52,710 nt of DNA, taken from Scatomorpha stercorigallinarum. GTDB lineage: Bacteria > Bacillota > Clostridia > Oscillospirales > Oscillospiraceae. The position numbers and the translations under genes were made by a program. The DNA lies in the NCBI GenBank assembly GCA_944387865.1, contig CALXGN010000016.1:1-52710 (forward strand), given 5' to 3'. Below, piece after piece: positions 7,177 through 15,184 of the stretch (positions are counted from its first letter, which is position 1; each line of letters starts with the position of its first letter). The notes beneath the pieces are model-generated. The model made no database searches. It was not told the DNA's origin and saw nothing but the letters and a program-made list of their open reading frames with translations.

Positions 7177-8130
7177 ATGTACAAATTTATCCTGAAGCGT
7201 CTCATCATGATGATCCCCGTCCTGCTGGGCGTGGTATTCATCATATTCACTATGATGTACCTGACGCCGGGCAGCCCCGAGGACATGATCCTGGGCGACA
7301 ACGCCACTGAGGAGGACAAGCAGGAGCTGCGCGAGGAGCTGGGGCTGGACGACCCGTTCCTGGTGCGGTTCGGGAGCTATATTTTCAACATCGTCACCAA
7401 GGGCGACTTTGGCACGTCCTACTCCAACGGGCGATCGGTCACCGGGGAGATTCTTGACCGGTTCCCGACCACGGCGCTGCTCGCGCTGCTGAGCATGGTG
7501 GTGGCGCTGTGTATAGGCGTCCCCCTGGGAATATTGGCGGCGACAAAACAGTATTCCATTTTTGACCACCTGGCGACCACGGTCTCCCTGTTCGGCATCT
7601 CGGTGCCGAACTTCTGGCTGGGCATGATGCTCATCATCGTGTTCGCCGTGCACCTGGGCATCCTGCCGCCCTCCGGCTTCTACGGCGCCGAGTACTGGAT
7701 ACTGCCGGCGATAACGGTCGGCAGCGGCGCGGCGGCCAACATCATGCGCACCACGCGCTCGACGATGCTCGAGGTGATACGCCAGGACTATATACGCTGC
7801 ATCCGCGCGAAGGGCCAGTCCGAGGGCAAGACCATCTGGGGCCACGCGCTGCGCAACGCGCTCATCCCCATCGTCACGGTCGTGGGCATCCAGTGCGGCG
7901 TCCTGCTGGGCGGCACGGTGCTCGTTGAGACGGTGTTCGCCATCCCCGGCCTCGGCAAGCTGATGGTCGATTCCATCAAGGCCAAGGACTACCCGATGGT
8001 GCAGGGCGGCGTGCTGTTCATCGCGCTCGTGTTCTGCCTTATAAACCTGCTGGTGGATGTGCTGTACGCCTATATCGACCCGCGTATCAAGTCCCAGTAC
8101 CAGGCCGGCAAGCGGCCCAAGAAAGGATAA
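7177..8130 (+). CDS. Peptide-type ABC transporter permease (DppB-like)
   Basis: This 317-residue inner-membrane permease begins MYKFILKRLIMMIPVLLGV, the typical first helix of DppB/OppB proteins. It contains the cytoplasmic EAA loop (YIRCIRAKGQSEG) that docks on the ATPases and ends with the usual IDPRIK motif. The ATG at 7177 follows GAGGGAAG. The earlier in-frame ATG at 7114 lacks an RBS and adds an arginine-rich stretch not seen in the family. It is the first gene of a co-directional operon running to 16723. With the next permease it forms the pore for oligopeptides or related compounds. The exact substrate is unknown. Confidence 0.92.
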   Translation: MYKFILKRLIMMIPVLLGVVFIIFTMMYLTPGSPEDMILGDNATEEDKQELREELGLDDPFLVRFGSYIFNIVTKGDFGTSYSNGRSVTGEILDRFPTTALLALLSMVVALCIGVPLGILAATKQYSIFDHLATTVSLFGISVPNFWLGMMLIIVFAVHLGILPPSGFYGAEYWILPAITVGSGAAANIMRTTRSTMLEVIRQDYIRCIRAKGQSEGKTIWGHALRNALIPIVTVVGIQCGVLLGGTVLVETVFAIPGLGKLMVDSIKAKDYPMVQGGVLFIALVFCLINLLVDVLYAYIDPRIKSQYQAGKRPKKG

Positions 8131-8141
8131 GGAGGCGCTAC

Positions 8142-9050
8142 ATGCAAAGCAAGAAAAAGCGTATTTCCGAAGGCCCGGACATGCACGACGACATCCTGTC
8201 CCTGAAAAAGACCAGCCAGATCTATGACATATGGGGGCGCCTGGTGCGCAACAAGAGCGCCATGGCGGGGCTGATCATCCTCCTCATCCTTATACTGACC
8301 GCTATTTTCGCGGACTTCATTGCCCCTTACGGCTATGACGACCAGGTGCTGGAAGATCAGTTCATCGCGCCCTGCCTGGAGCATATCTTCGGCACGGACA
8401 ACTTCGGGAGCGACATCTTCAGCCGCGTGGTGTATGGCAGCCGCATCTCGTTGCAGGTCGGCCTCATTTCCATGGGCGTCGCCGTTATCCTCGGATGTAT
8501 CGTCGGCTCCATCGCCGGCTATTACACCGGGCTGGTGGACAACCTCATCATGCGCATCATCGACATCATGCTGGCCATCCCCAGCATCCTCCTGGCCATC
8601 TCCATCGCCGCCGCGCTCGGTCCCGGCCTGCGCAACGTTATGATAGCGATAGCCATAGGCTCAGTGCCACAGTTCGCGCGCATCGTCCGCGCATCCATAC
8701 TGACGGTGAAGGAGCAGGAATATATCGAAGCGTCCCGCGCCACCGGCGCGAGCGACCTGCGCATCATCGTCTCGCACATCCTGCCCAACTGCATCGCCCC
8801 AATCATCGTGCAGACGACGCTCGGCGTTGGCAACGCAATCCTCAACGCCGCCGGCCTCAGCTTCATCGGCCTCGGCGTGCAGCCGCCCATACCCGAGTGG
8901 GGCGCGATGCTCTCCGCCGCCCGCCAGTACATCCGCGACTACTGGTGGATGCTGACCTTCCCCGGCCTGGCCATCATGCTGACCGTCTTTGCCCTGAACG
9001 TGCTGGGCGACGGCCTGCGCGATGCGCTCGACCCCAGACTGAAATCCTAA
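8142..9050 (+). CDS. Peptide-type ABC transporter permease (DppC-like)
   Basis: This 302-residue partner permease has the long cytoplasmic N-terminus and first helix of DppC (LVRNKSAMAGLIILLILIL). It also has the periplasmic HIFGTDNFGSDIFSRVV motif and an EAA loop (YIEASRATGASDLRI). It starts 11 bases after the first permease with a GGAGG site, so translation is probably coupled. It ends with LGDGLRDALDPRLKS, the diagnostic DppC C-terminus. Confidence 0.93.
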   Translation: MQSKKKRISEGPDMHDDILSLKKTSQIYDIWGRLVRNKSAMAGLIILLILILTAIFADFIAPYGYDDQVLEDQFIAPCLEHIFGTDNFGSDIFSRVVYGSRISLQVGLISMGVAVILGCIVGSIAGYYTGLVDNLIMRIIDIMLAIPSILLAISIAAALGPGLRNVMIAIAIGSVPQFARIVRASILTVKEQEYIEASRATGASDLRIIVSHILPNCIAPIIVQTTLGVGNAILNAAGLSFIGLGVQPPIPEWGAMLSAARQYIRDYWWMLTFPGLAIMLTVFALNVLGDGLRDALDPRLKS

Positions 9051-9063
9051 GGAGGCATATGGG

Positions 9064-10059
9064 ATGGATAAATTCCTTAGCATCCGCGACCTGACCATTC
9101 ATTATGCGTCCGGCAAGCGCACGGTAAAGGCCGTGAACGGCATTTCCTTTGACATTGAAAAAGGAAAGACGCTGGGCCTCGTCGGCGAGACCGGCGCGGG
9201 CAAGACGACCACGGCCCTGGGCATACTGAACCTTATCCCCAAGCCGCCCGGGAAGATCGTCTCCGGCGAGATAATTTTCGAGGGCGAGGACCTGCTGAAA
9301 AAGTCGAAGAAGGAGATGCGCAAGATCCGCGGAAACAAGATCTCGATGATATTCCAGGATCCCATGACCTCCCTCGACCCGGTCGTCACCGTCGGCGACC
9401 AGATCGCCGAAGTTATCCGGCTGCACCAGGCCACGAGCCGCAAGGAGGCGCAGCAGAAGGCGGTCGACATGCTGGAGCTGGTCGGCATACCCGGCGAGCG
9501 CTATAACGAGTATCCCCACCAGTTCTCCGGCGGCATGAAGCAGCGCGTCATCATCGCCATCGCCCTGGCCTGCAACCCCTCGCTGCTGATCGCGGACGAG
9601 CCCACGACCGCTCTGGACGTCACCATCCAGGCCCAGATACTGGAGCTGATGGCCAACCTCCGCCGGGAATTCGGCTCTTCCATGCTGCTGATAACCCACG
9701 ACCTGGGCGTCGTGGCGGAGGTGTGCGACAACGTGGCCATCATGTATGCCGGCGAGATCGTCGAATACGGCGACCTGCGGCACATATACCGCAACGCGAG
9801 CCATCCGTACACCGAGGGCCTGTTCGGCTCCATCCCCAACCTGAACGACGAGACGGACCGGCTCAAGCCCATACGCGGGCTGATGCCCGATCCCGCCGAC
9901 CTCCCCGCCGGGTGCAGCTTCGCGCCCCGCTGCCCCTACGCAACGGACCGCTGCCGCGCGGAGGACCCGGCGACATATGAGATCGAGCCCGGACATCTGG
10001 TCAAATGCCACCGCTATGCTGATTCGGAGGAGGGTGAACATGGCAGCGCCGCTACTTGA
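9064..10059 (+). CDS. Peptide ABC transporter ATPase (DppD-like)
   Basis: This 331-residue ATPase has Walker A GETGAGKTT near residue 38, a Q-loop (FQDPMTSLDP), the signature QFSGGMKQR, Walker B (LLIADEPTTALD) and the switch His (LLITHD). The C-terminal oligopeptide extension carries the Cys cluster FAPRCPYATDRC, which in this family may bind an Fe-S cluster. It powers uptake together with the following ATPase, whose start codon lies inside this gene's 3' end. Confidence 0.94.
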   Translation: MDKFLSIRDLTIHYASGKRTVKAVNGISFDIEKGKTLGLVGETGAGKTTTALGILNLIPKPPGKIVSGEIIFEGEDLLKKSKKEMRKIRGNKISMIFQDPMTSLDPVVTVGDQIAEVIRLHQATSRKEAQQKAVDMLELVGIPGERYNEYPHQFSGGMKQRVIIAIALACNPSLLIADEPTTALDVTIQAQILELMANLRREFGSSMLLITHDLGVVAEVCDNVAIMYAGEIVEYGDLRHIYRNASHPYTEGLFGSIPNLNDETDRLKPIRGLMPDPADLPAGCSFAPRCPYATDRCRAEDPATYEIEPGHLVKCHRYADSEEGEHGSAAT

Positions 10060-11023
10060 AGTCAAGGACCTGAAGAAATATTTTAAAACGCCCAACGGCA
10101 CACTGCACGCGGTGGACGGCGTGAGCTTCTCCATCGAGGAAGGCAAGACGCTCGGCGTGGTGGGCGAATCCGGCTGCGGGAAATCCACCCTGGGCCGGAC
10201 GATACTGCACCTGCAGCCGAACACCGGCGGGCAGATATTCTTCGAAGGGCAGGATATCACGAACGTCACGCCCCAGCAGCTCAAGGAGCTGCGCAAGAAC
10301 ATGCAGATCATATTCCAGGACCCGTTCTCTTCCCTGGACCCGCGGAAATCGGTCAGCCAGATCATCGCCGAGCCGCTGAAGATCTACAAGGTCTGCAACA
10401 GCCGCCAGGAGATCATCAAAAAGGTTGGCGAGCTGATGGACACCGTGGGCCTGGCCACCCGCCTCGCGCACTCGTACCCGCATGAGCTCGACGGCGGCCG
10501 CCGGCAGCGCATAGGCATCGCGCGGGCGCTGGCGCTCAACCCCAAATTCATCGTCTGCGACGAGCCCGTCTCCGCCCTGGACGTGTCCATCCAGGCGCAG
10601 GTGCTGAACCTCATGCAGGACCTGCAGCGCGACCGCCACCTCACCTATATCTTCATCACGCACAACCTGGCGGTGGTCAAGCACATCTCCGACGACATCA
10701 TGGTCATGTACCTTGGCAACATGATAGAAAAAGCGCCCAAGCGGGAGCTCTTTAAGAACCCGCTGCACCCCTATACGCAGGCGCTGCTCTCCGCGATACC
10801 GATTCCGGACATCGACGTGAAGAAAAAACGCATCCTGCTCAAGGGCGAGATCACCTCGCCCATCGACCCCAAGCCCGGCTGCCGCTTCGCGGCGCGCTGC
10901 AATTACGCAAGGCCGGAGTGCTTTGAAAAAACGCCTGAACTCAGAGAGGTGGCGCCGCAGCACTATGTCGCCTGCCACTTTTTCGATGACCTGAAAGAGC
11001 GCGAAACGGAGGTGACGGCATGA
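10040..11023 (+). CDS. Peptide ABC transporter ATPase (OppF/DppF-like)
   Basis: This 327-residue ATPase has Walker A GESGCGKST, Q-loop FQDPFSSLDPR, Walker B FIVCDEPVSALD and switch His FITHN. The signature reads ELDGGRRQR rather than the common LSGGQ, a variant found in many clostridial OppF proteins. The ATG at 10040 follows GGAGGAGGG and overlaps the previous gene by 20 bases. The longer open frame from 9977 lies within that gene and is not needed. The C-terminal Cys motif (CRFAARCNYARPEC) is present. It pairs with the DppD-like subunit. Confidence 0.93.
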   Translation: MAAPLLEVKDLKKYFKTPNGTLHAVDGVSFSIEEGKTLGVVGESGCGKSTLGRTILHLQPNTGGQIFFEGQDITNVTPQQLKELRKNMQIIFQDPFSSLDPRKSVSQIIAEPLKIYKVCNSRQEIIKKVGELMDTVGLATRLAHSYPHELDGGRRQRIGIARALALNPKFIVCDEPVSALDVSIQAQVLNLMQDLQRDRHLTYIFITHNLAVVKHISDDIMVMYLGNMIEKAPKRELFKNPLHPYTQALLSAIPIPDIDVKKKRILLKGEITSPIDPKPGCRFAARCNYARPECFEKTPELREVAPQHYVACHFFDDLKERETEVTA

Positions 11024-11835
11024 CGACTGATGAGATAATGCAGGCCGCCCTCTCACTTTCCGGCCTGGATAAGATACCCGGCGACTGCGGCATCGTGGTC
11101 CCCGGGGAGAACATCCGCCGCATCCTGGCCGGCGTGGATATGGAGACGGCCGAGATCATCCTGGGCAAACGCCTGGGCTATGACCTCGTGCTCAGCCACC
11201 ACCCGGTGACCGGCCCCATGCAGGCCTATTTCTACAAGGCCAGCGACTACCTGGGCGAGCTCCTGGAGCGGGCCGGCGCGCCCGCCAACGCCGCCCAGCG
11301 CGCGAGCGACTGGCTGACCCGGCTGCAGGAGGGGAAGAACCATCCTGTCAACTACGGCAAGAGCGCCGACACGGCGCGGCTGCTGAATATGCCCTATATG
11401 GGCATCCACAACATCGCCGACGCCATCGGCGGCAAGGTGCTGCAGGCTTTCCTGGACAAAAAGCTCTCCGGCAGGCCCGGGGCGACGCTCAAGGACGTCT
11501 GCAGCGCGCTGATGGAAGTCCCCGAATATCAGAAGGCCCTGACGAAGCCGGAGATCGTCGTCGGCCGGGAGGACGACCTCTGTGGCCGCGTGTTCGTCAT
11601 CTTCGGCGGCGGCCCCTTCTCCGGCAGGGAGTATTTCCGCGCCGGCGTCGGCACCATGATATGTATGCACCTTTCCGACGACTACCGCGAGCGCTATGAA
11701 AAAGAAGGCCGCGGGAATGTCATCGTCTGCGACCACATGGGCAGCGACTCCATCGGCATGAACGTCATCCTCCACAAGCTGGAGGAGATGGGCGCCGAGG
11801 TGACGAGGGTCGCCGGCATCTTCAACGACAGATAA
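11020..11835 (+). CDS. NIF3-like dinuclear-metal protein, copy 1
   Basis: The 271-residue protein has the NIF3/YbgI-type N-terminal pattern: a DCGIVVPG start, a strand ending in AGVD (residue 40), and DLVLSHHP with the His pair at 60-61. The C-terminal VCDHMGSDSIGMN block supplies further metal ligands. Family members form hexamers with a two-metal centre, and their activity is debated (GTP cyclohydrolase-like, other hydrolases). The start overlaps the ATPase stop by four bases (ATGA), showing tight coupling to the transporter. It is the first of three tandem paralogues here. A role in processing the imported compound is inferred from position only. Confidence 0.75.
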   Translation: MTTDEIMQAALSLSGLDKIPGDCGIVVPGENIRRILAGVDMETAEIILGKRLGYDLVLSHHPVTGPMQAYFYKASDYLGELLERAGAPANAAQRASDWLTRLQEGKNHPVNYGKSADTARLLNMPYMGIHNIADAIGGKVLQAFLDKKLSGRPGATLKDVCSALMEVPEYQKALTKPEIVVGREDDLCGRVFVIFGGGPFSGREYFRAGVGTMICMHLSDDYRERYEKEGRGNVIVCDHMGSDSIGMNVILHKLEEMGAEVTRVAGIFNDR

Positions 11836-11847
11836 GGAGGGAACGGA

Positions 11848-12690
11848 TTGAACGGCAAAGAGATCCTGCAGACCGCGCATCAGATGGCCGGCCTCTCCTA
11901 TCTGGCGGAGGATTCGGCGGTCGTCCTTGACGCGAGCGGCATCAAGAAAGTGGCCGCCGGAATGGATGTCGGCACGGCGGAGCTGATGCTCGCCAAAGAC
12001 GCCGGGGCGGATATGCTCATCGCGCACCACGCCACCTTTGCCCCCGGCTGCCTGGACGGCTACAAGAGCCTGAGCATACTGCTGGAGCGCATGGTGGAGC
12101 TGGGGGCGCCCCCGGCGCCGGCAAGCAAAATAATACACACCGTCCAGGACAGGGTGCGGCGCGGCCGCCAGGGAAATTCCAGCAATTACGACCGCGCGCC
12201 CTCCATCGCCCGGCTCATCTCCATGCCGCTGATGAGCCTGCAGACCCCGCTCTGCCTGGTCGGCTCGCGTATCGTGCAGAACGCCCTCAGCGAACATCTC
12301 GCCGCCATTGAGGAGCCCCGCCTGGCGGATGTCATGGACGGGCTGATGACGCTCCCGGAGAGCAGGAAGAGCATATCTCCCCCGGCCCTCTATGTTGGCG
12401 CCACGGACGATTACGCCGGGAAGCCGGTGGTCCTGTTCTCCCACGAGGCGGCGGAATACCCCGAGATCGCGCTGGAGCTCTTTGAGGCCGGCGTGGGCAC
12501 GCTGGTCCTCCCCTACGCCTCCGAGGCGGTGGTCGCCGCGGTGAAGGAGCAGAATATCGGCAACCTTGCCGTCATGGGCCATGTGACCGCCGACTCCATC
12601 GGCATCAACGCCTTCCTGTCCTACCTTGAAGGCCAGGGGGCCGAGGTGATACGCATGTCCGGCGTGATCAATGTGAGAGAGGAGGCGTAG
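11848..12690 (+). CDS. NIF3-like dinuclear-metal protein, copy 2
   Basis: This 280-residue paralogue starts with TTG after AAGGAGGGAACGG. The metal motifs align with copy 1: AAGMD at 40, MLIAHHATF with His 60-61, and a C-terminal VMGHVTADSIGIN. The Pro after the His pair in the other copies is Ala here, so its site may differ. The spacing to its neighbours is 12 and 3 bases. Divergence among the three copies suggests distinct substrates or a mixed complex rather than a recent duplication. Confidence 0.74.
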   Translation: MNGKEILQTAHQMAGLSYLAEDSAVVLDASGIKKVAAGMDVGTAELMLAKDAGADMLIAHHATFAPGCLDGYKSLSILLERMVELGAPPAPASKIIHTVQDRVRRGRQGNSSNYDRAPSIARLISMPLMSLQTPLCLVGSRIVQNALSEHLAAIEEPRLADVMDGLMTLPESRKSISPPALYVGATDDYAGKPVVLFSHEAAEYPEIALELFEAGVGTLVLPYASEAVVAAVKEQNIGNLAVMGHVTADSIGINAFLSYLEGQGAEVIRMSGVINVREEA

Positions 12691-12693
12691 GGC

Positions 12694-13527
12694 ATGAACA
12701 CGCATGAGATGCTCGCAGTGGCGCTGGAATGCGCCGGCCTCAGCTATGTGCCCGCAGATTCCGGCGTGGTACACCCCAGGGAAGATGTCAAAAAGATACT
12801 CACGGGCATCGACATCACCGAGTCGGAGATGCTGCTGGCCAAAGAGCTTGGGATAGACACGGTATTCCTCCATCATCCCACGGGCGGCCGCCCGCGCATG
12901 GGCTCGTCCGAGGTCCTGCTCGACCAGATACCGCAGATGGTGCGCGCCGGCGTGCCCATCAATAAGGCGCAGAAGGCGCTCTGCAAGAAGCGCTACGGCG
13001 AGTGCATACGCCGCTTCCACGCCCTGAACGTCACCCGTTCGGCCGACGCCGCAGCCATGCTGGGCCTCGGCATGGTGGCCTGCCACACGCCCGCCGACCT
13101 GGTGGCCGAAAAGACGGTGCAGTCCTTCCTGGACGACCGCTTTGCCGGCCGGCCCCACAGCACTTTGGGCGAAGTGGTGGACGCCCTGCTCACGATACCG
13201 GAGTATAAAAACTGCCTGTCCGGCCCGGTGATCCGTGTCGGCAGCCGGGAGAGCTATGCCGGGAAGATACTCGTGCAGTTCTCCGGCGGCACCACCGGCG
13301 GACCCGACGTCATACGCGCGTTTTTCAGCGCGGGCGTGGGCACGCTCGTGATGATGCACTGCCCGGACGACGTCATCGAGGCCGTCAAGGAGCAGAACAT
13401 AGGCAATATCCTCGTTGCGGGACATATTTCCAGCGACTCCATCGGCATGAACGGGATACTCAAGGTGTTGGAAGAGCAGCATGGCATTGAAGTGGTCCGC
13501 TGCTCCGGCCTTATAGAGCCTCGCTGA
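12694..13527 (+). CDS. NIF3-like dinuclear-metal protein, copy 3
   Basis: This 277-residue paralogue has TVFLHHPTGG with the His pair at 60-61 and VAGHISSDSIGMN near the C-terminus. An extra segment (KKRYGECIRRFHALNV) is specific to this copy. The ATG at 12694 follows GGAGGCG inside the end of copy 2, so the three genes form one translational block. With copies 1 and 2 it makes an unusual set of three NIF3-type proteins between a transporter and a PLP enzyme. Confidence 0.74.
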   Translation: MNTHEMLAVALECAGLSYVPADSGVVHPREDVKKILTGIDITESEMLLAKELGIDTVFLHHPTGGRPRMGSSEVLLDQIPQMVRAGVPINKAQKALCKKRYGECIRRFHALNVTRSADAAAMLGLGMVACHTPADLVAEKTVQSFLDDRFAGRPHSTLGEVVDALLTIPEYKNCLSGPVIRVGSRESYAGKILVQFSGGTTGGPDVIRAFFSAGVGTLVMMHCPDDVIEAVKEQNIGNILVAGHISSDSIGMNGILKVLEEQHGIEVVRCSGLIEPR

Positions 13528-13563
13528 GCAAAAAACAGATCGAGTAAAGGATGAACGGATACC

Positions 13564-14748
13564 ATGAGCTATTTGCTTGATATCATTTGCCCGGCGTGCG
13601 GGAAGACCTATACGGCGGACGAGCCCCACAATATCTGCTCCTGCGGCTCGCCCCTCCTCGCGCGCTACGATATGGAGCAGGCCAAAAAGGACGATGAGCT
13701 GTTCGACGAGCGCTACAGCGGCATCTGGCGCTATCACAAAATGCTGCCGGTGCGGGACATGGGCAACGTTGTCACTCTCGGCGAGGGCGGCACCCCGGTG
13801 CTCTCCATGCCGGAAATGGGCCGTTATATAGGGCTCGAGCACCTCTATGTGAAGGACGAGGGGCAAAATCCCTCCGCCAGCTTCAAGACCCGCGGCGCTT
13901 CCGTCGCCATTTCCAAGCTCAAGGAGTTCGGCGTCACGGATATCGTGATGGACAGCGGCGGCAACGGCGCAGGCGCCTGGTCGGCATACTGCAGGCGCGG
14001 CGGGCTGAACGCCCACATATACATGACGGCCAAGGCGGTGCAGGCAAACCAGAAGGAATGCGCCATAGTGGGCGGGGACGTCAACATGTGCGAGGGCCAC
14101 ACCACCATCCTCGGCAAAAAGGTGAGCCAGAGCATGGCGGAGCACCCCGACTGGTTCGACGTGCGCACCATGCACGAGCCCTTCCGCGTCGAGGGGAAAA
14201 AGACTATCGGGTATGAGATCGTCGAGCAGTTCGGCGGTCGTGTCCCGGACGTCATCCTCTTCCCCACCGCTGGCGGCGTGGGCATCATAGGGATACATAA
14301 GGCCATAGAGGAGCTCATGGAGCTCGGCCTTGCCGATAAGATGCCCCGTATGGTCAGCGCCCAGTACGAGGGCTGCTGCCCGGTGGTACAGGCCTTCGAG
14401 GCCGGGCGGGACACCTGCGAGGTGTGGAGCGGCCCCATGGACGTCATACCTGGCGGGCTTTCCGCCCCCAAGGCCTTTGCGGACAAGCTGCTGCTCGGCA
14501 TACTGAGGGAAACGGGCGGCACGGCCGTCGCCGTGAGCAAGGAGGACACCGAGCGCCACTGGAAGCAGATGGCGCAGAGCGAAGGGCTGTTCGTCAACCC
14601 GGAGGGCGCCACCACGCTGGCGGCCTGCGAGAAGCTGAAGAAAAATGGCTGGCTGAAGGGCGATGAGACGGTGCTCTGCGTGATGACCTCCAACGGCATC
14701 AAGTATGACGAGCTGGTGACGGAAGTGCCCAACCTGGTCACTGAGTGA
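13564..14748 (+). CDS. Threonine-synthase-like PLP enzyme
   Basis: This 394-residue fold-type II PLP enzyme has an N-terminal zinc-ribbon-like Cys set (C9, C12, C25, C27) and the cofactor lysine in SASFKTRG (K108). It also has a Gly-rich phosphate-binding stretch (PTAGGVGIIG) and a late VNPEGATTLAA block. These place it among threonine synthases and related ammonia-lyases. Classical threonine synthase has SFKDRG, so the Thr variant and the catabolic surroundings argue against simple threonine biosynthesis. A beta-elimination giving an enamine/imine would suit the RidA gene next to it. The exact reaction is not established. Confidence 0.8.
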   Translation: MSYLLDIICPACGKTYTADEPHNICSCGSPLLARYDMEQAKKDDELFDERYSGIWRYHKMLPVRDMGNVVTLGEGGTPVLSMPEMGRYIGLEHLYVKDEGQNPSASFKTRGASVAISKLKEFGVTDIVMDSGGNGAGAWSAYCRRGGLNAHIYMTAKAVQANQKECAIVGGDVNMCEGHTTILGKKVSQSMAEHPDWFDVRTMHEPFRVEGKKTIGYEIVEQFGGRVPDVILFPTAGGVGIIGIHKAIEELMELGLADKMPRMVSAQYEGCCPVVQAFEAGRDTCEVWSGPMDVIPGGLSAPKAFADKLLLGILRETGGTAVAVSKEDTERHWKQMAQSEGLFVNPEGATTLAACEKLKKNGWLKGDETVLCVMTSNGIKYDELVTEVPNLVTE

Positions 14749-14788
14749 CCGGCCACGGCTTTAATTTGAGGAAAAGAGGAGAGCTACC

Positions 14789-15169
14789 ATGAAGTTCCTT
14801 GAAACGGAAGCGTCCCGCGGCTCGGTGGCGCACTATTCCCCCGGCGTGATAGACCGCGGGACGCTGTATGTCTCCGGCCAGCTTCCCCGCAACGATAAAG
14901 GCGAGCTGCCGGCGGGAGGTATCCGTGAGCAGACCCGCGCAGCCCTTGCGAACGTGGAAAACGTCCTGCGCCTGGGCGGCTGCCGCAAAGAGGATGTCGT
15001 CAAATGCACCATTTACACCACCAACGGCGCGTTTTGGGGCGACATCAACGACGAGTATGCCAAATTCTTCGGCGAGCACAAGCCGGCCCGCGTGCTGATA
15101 CCCATCGGGGATCTCGGCAACGGCTGCCTTGTGGAGATCGAAGCAATTGCGCATAAAGAGGAAGAATAA
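14789..15169 (+). CDS. RidA-family enamine/imine deaminase
   Basis: This 126-residue YjgF/YER057c/UK114-type protein shows the conserved C-terminal block PARVLIPIGDLGNGCLVEIEAIA, with the arginine that holds the imine carboxylate and the catalytic-site Glu. RidA proteins hydrolyse reactive 2-aminoacrylate and related imines released by PLP enzymes. Its position 40 bases after the PLP enzyme gene supports a shared pathway. It has a GAGGAGAG RBS and is of usual length. Confidence 0.88.
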   Translation: MKFLETEASRGSVAHYSPGVIDRGTLYVSGQLPRNDKGELPAGGIREQTRAALANVENVLRLGGCRKEDVVKCTIYTTNGAFWGDINDEYAKFFGEHKPARVLIPIGDLGNGCLVEIEAIAHKEEE

Positions 15170-15184
15170 AAAAGGAGGAGAACC

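Noticed and set aside
11053..14559. A 1168-codon open frame on the minus strand opposite the NIF3-like and PLP genes
   Set aside because: It is a shadow frame caused by high GC and codon bias. The plus strand has four recognised genes with good RBSs, and the minus-strand product has low-complexity His/Ala/Gly composition.
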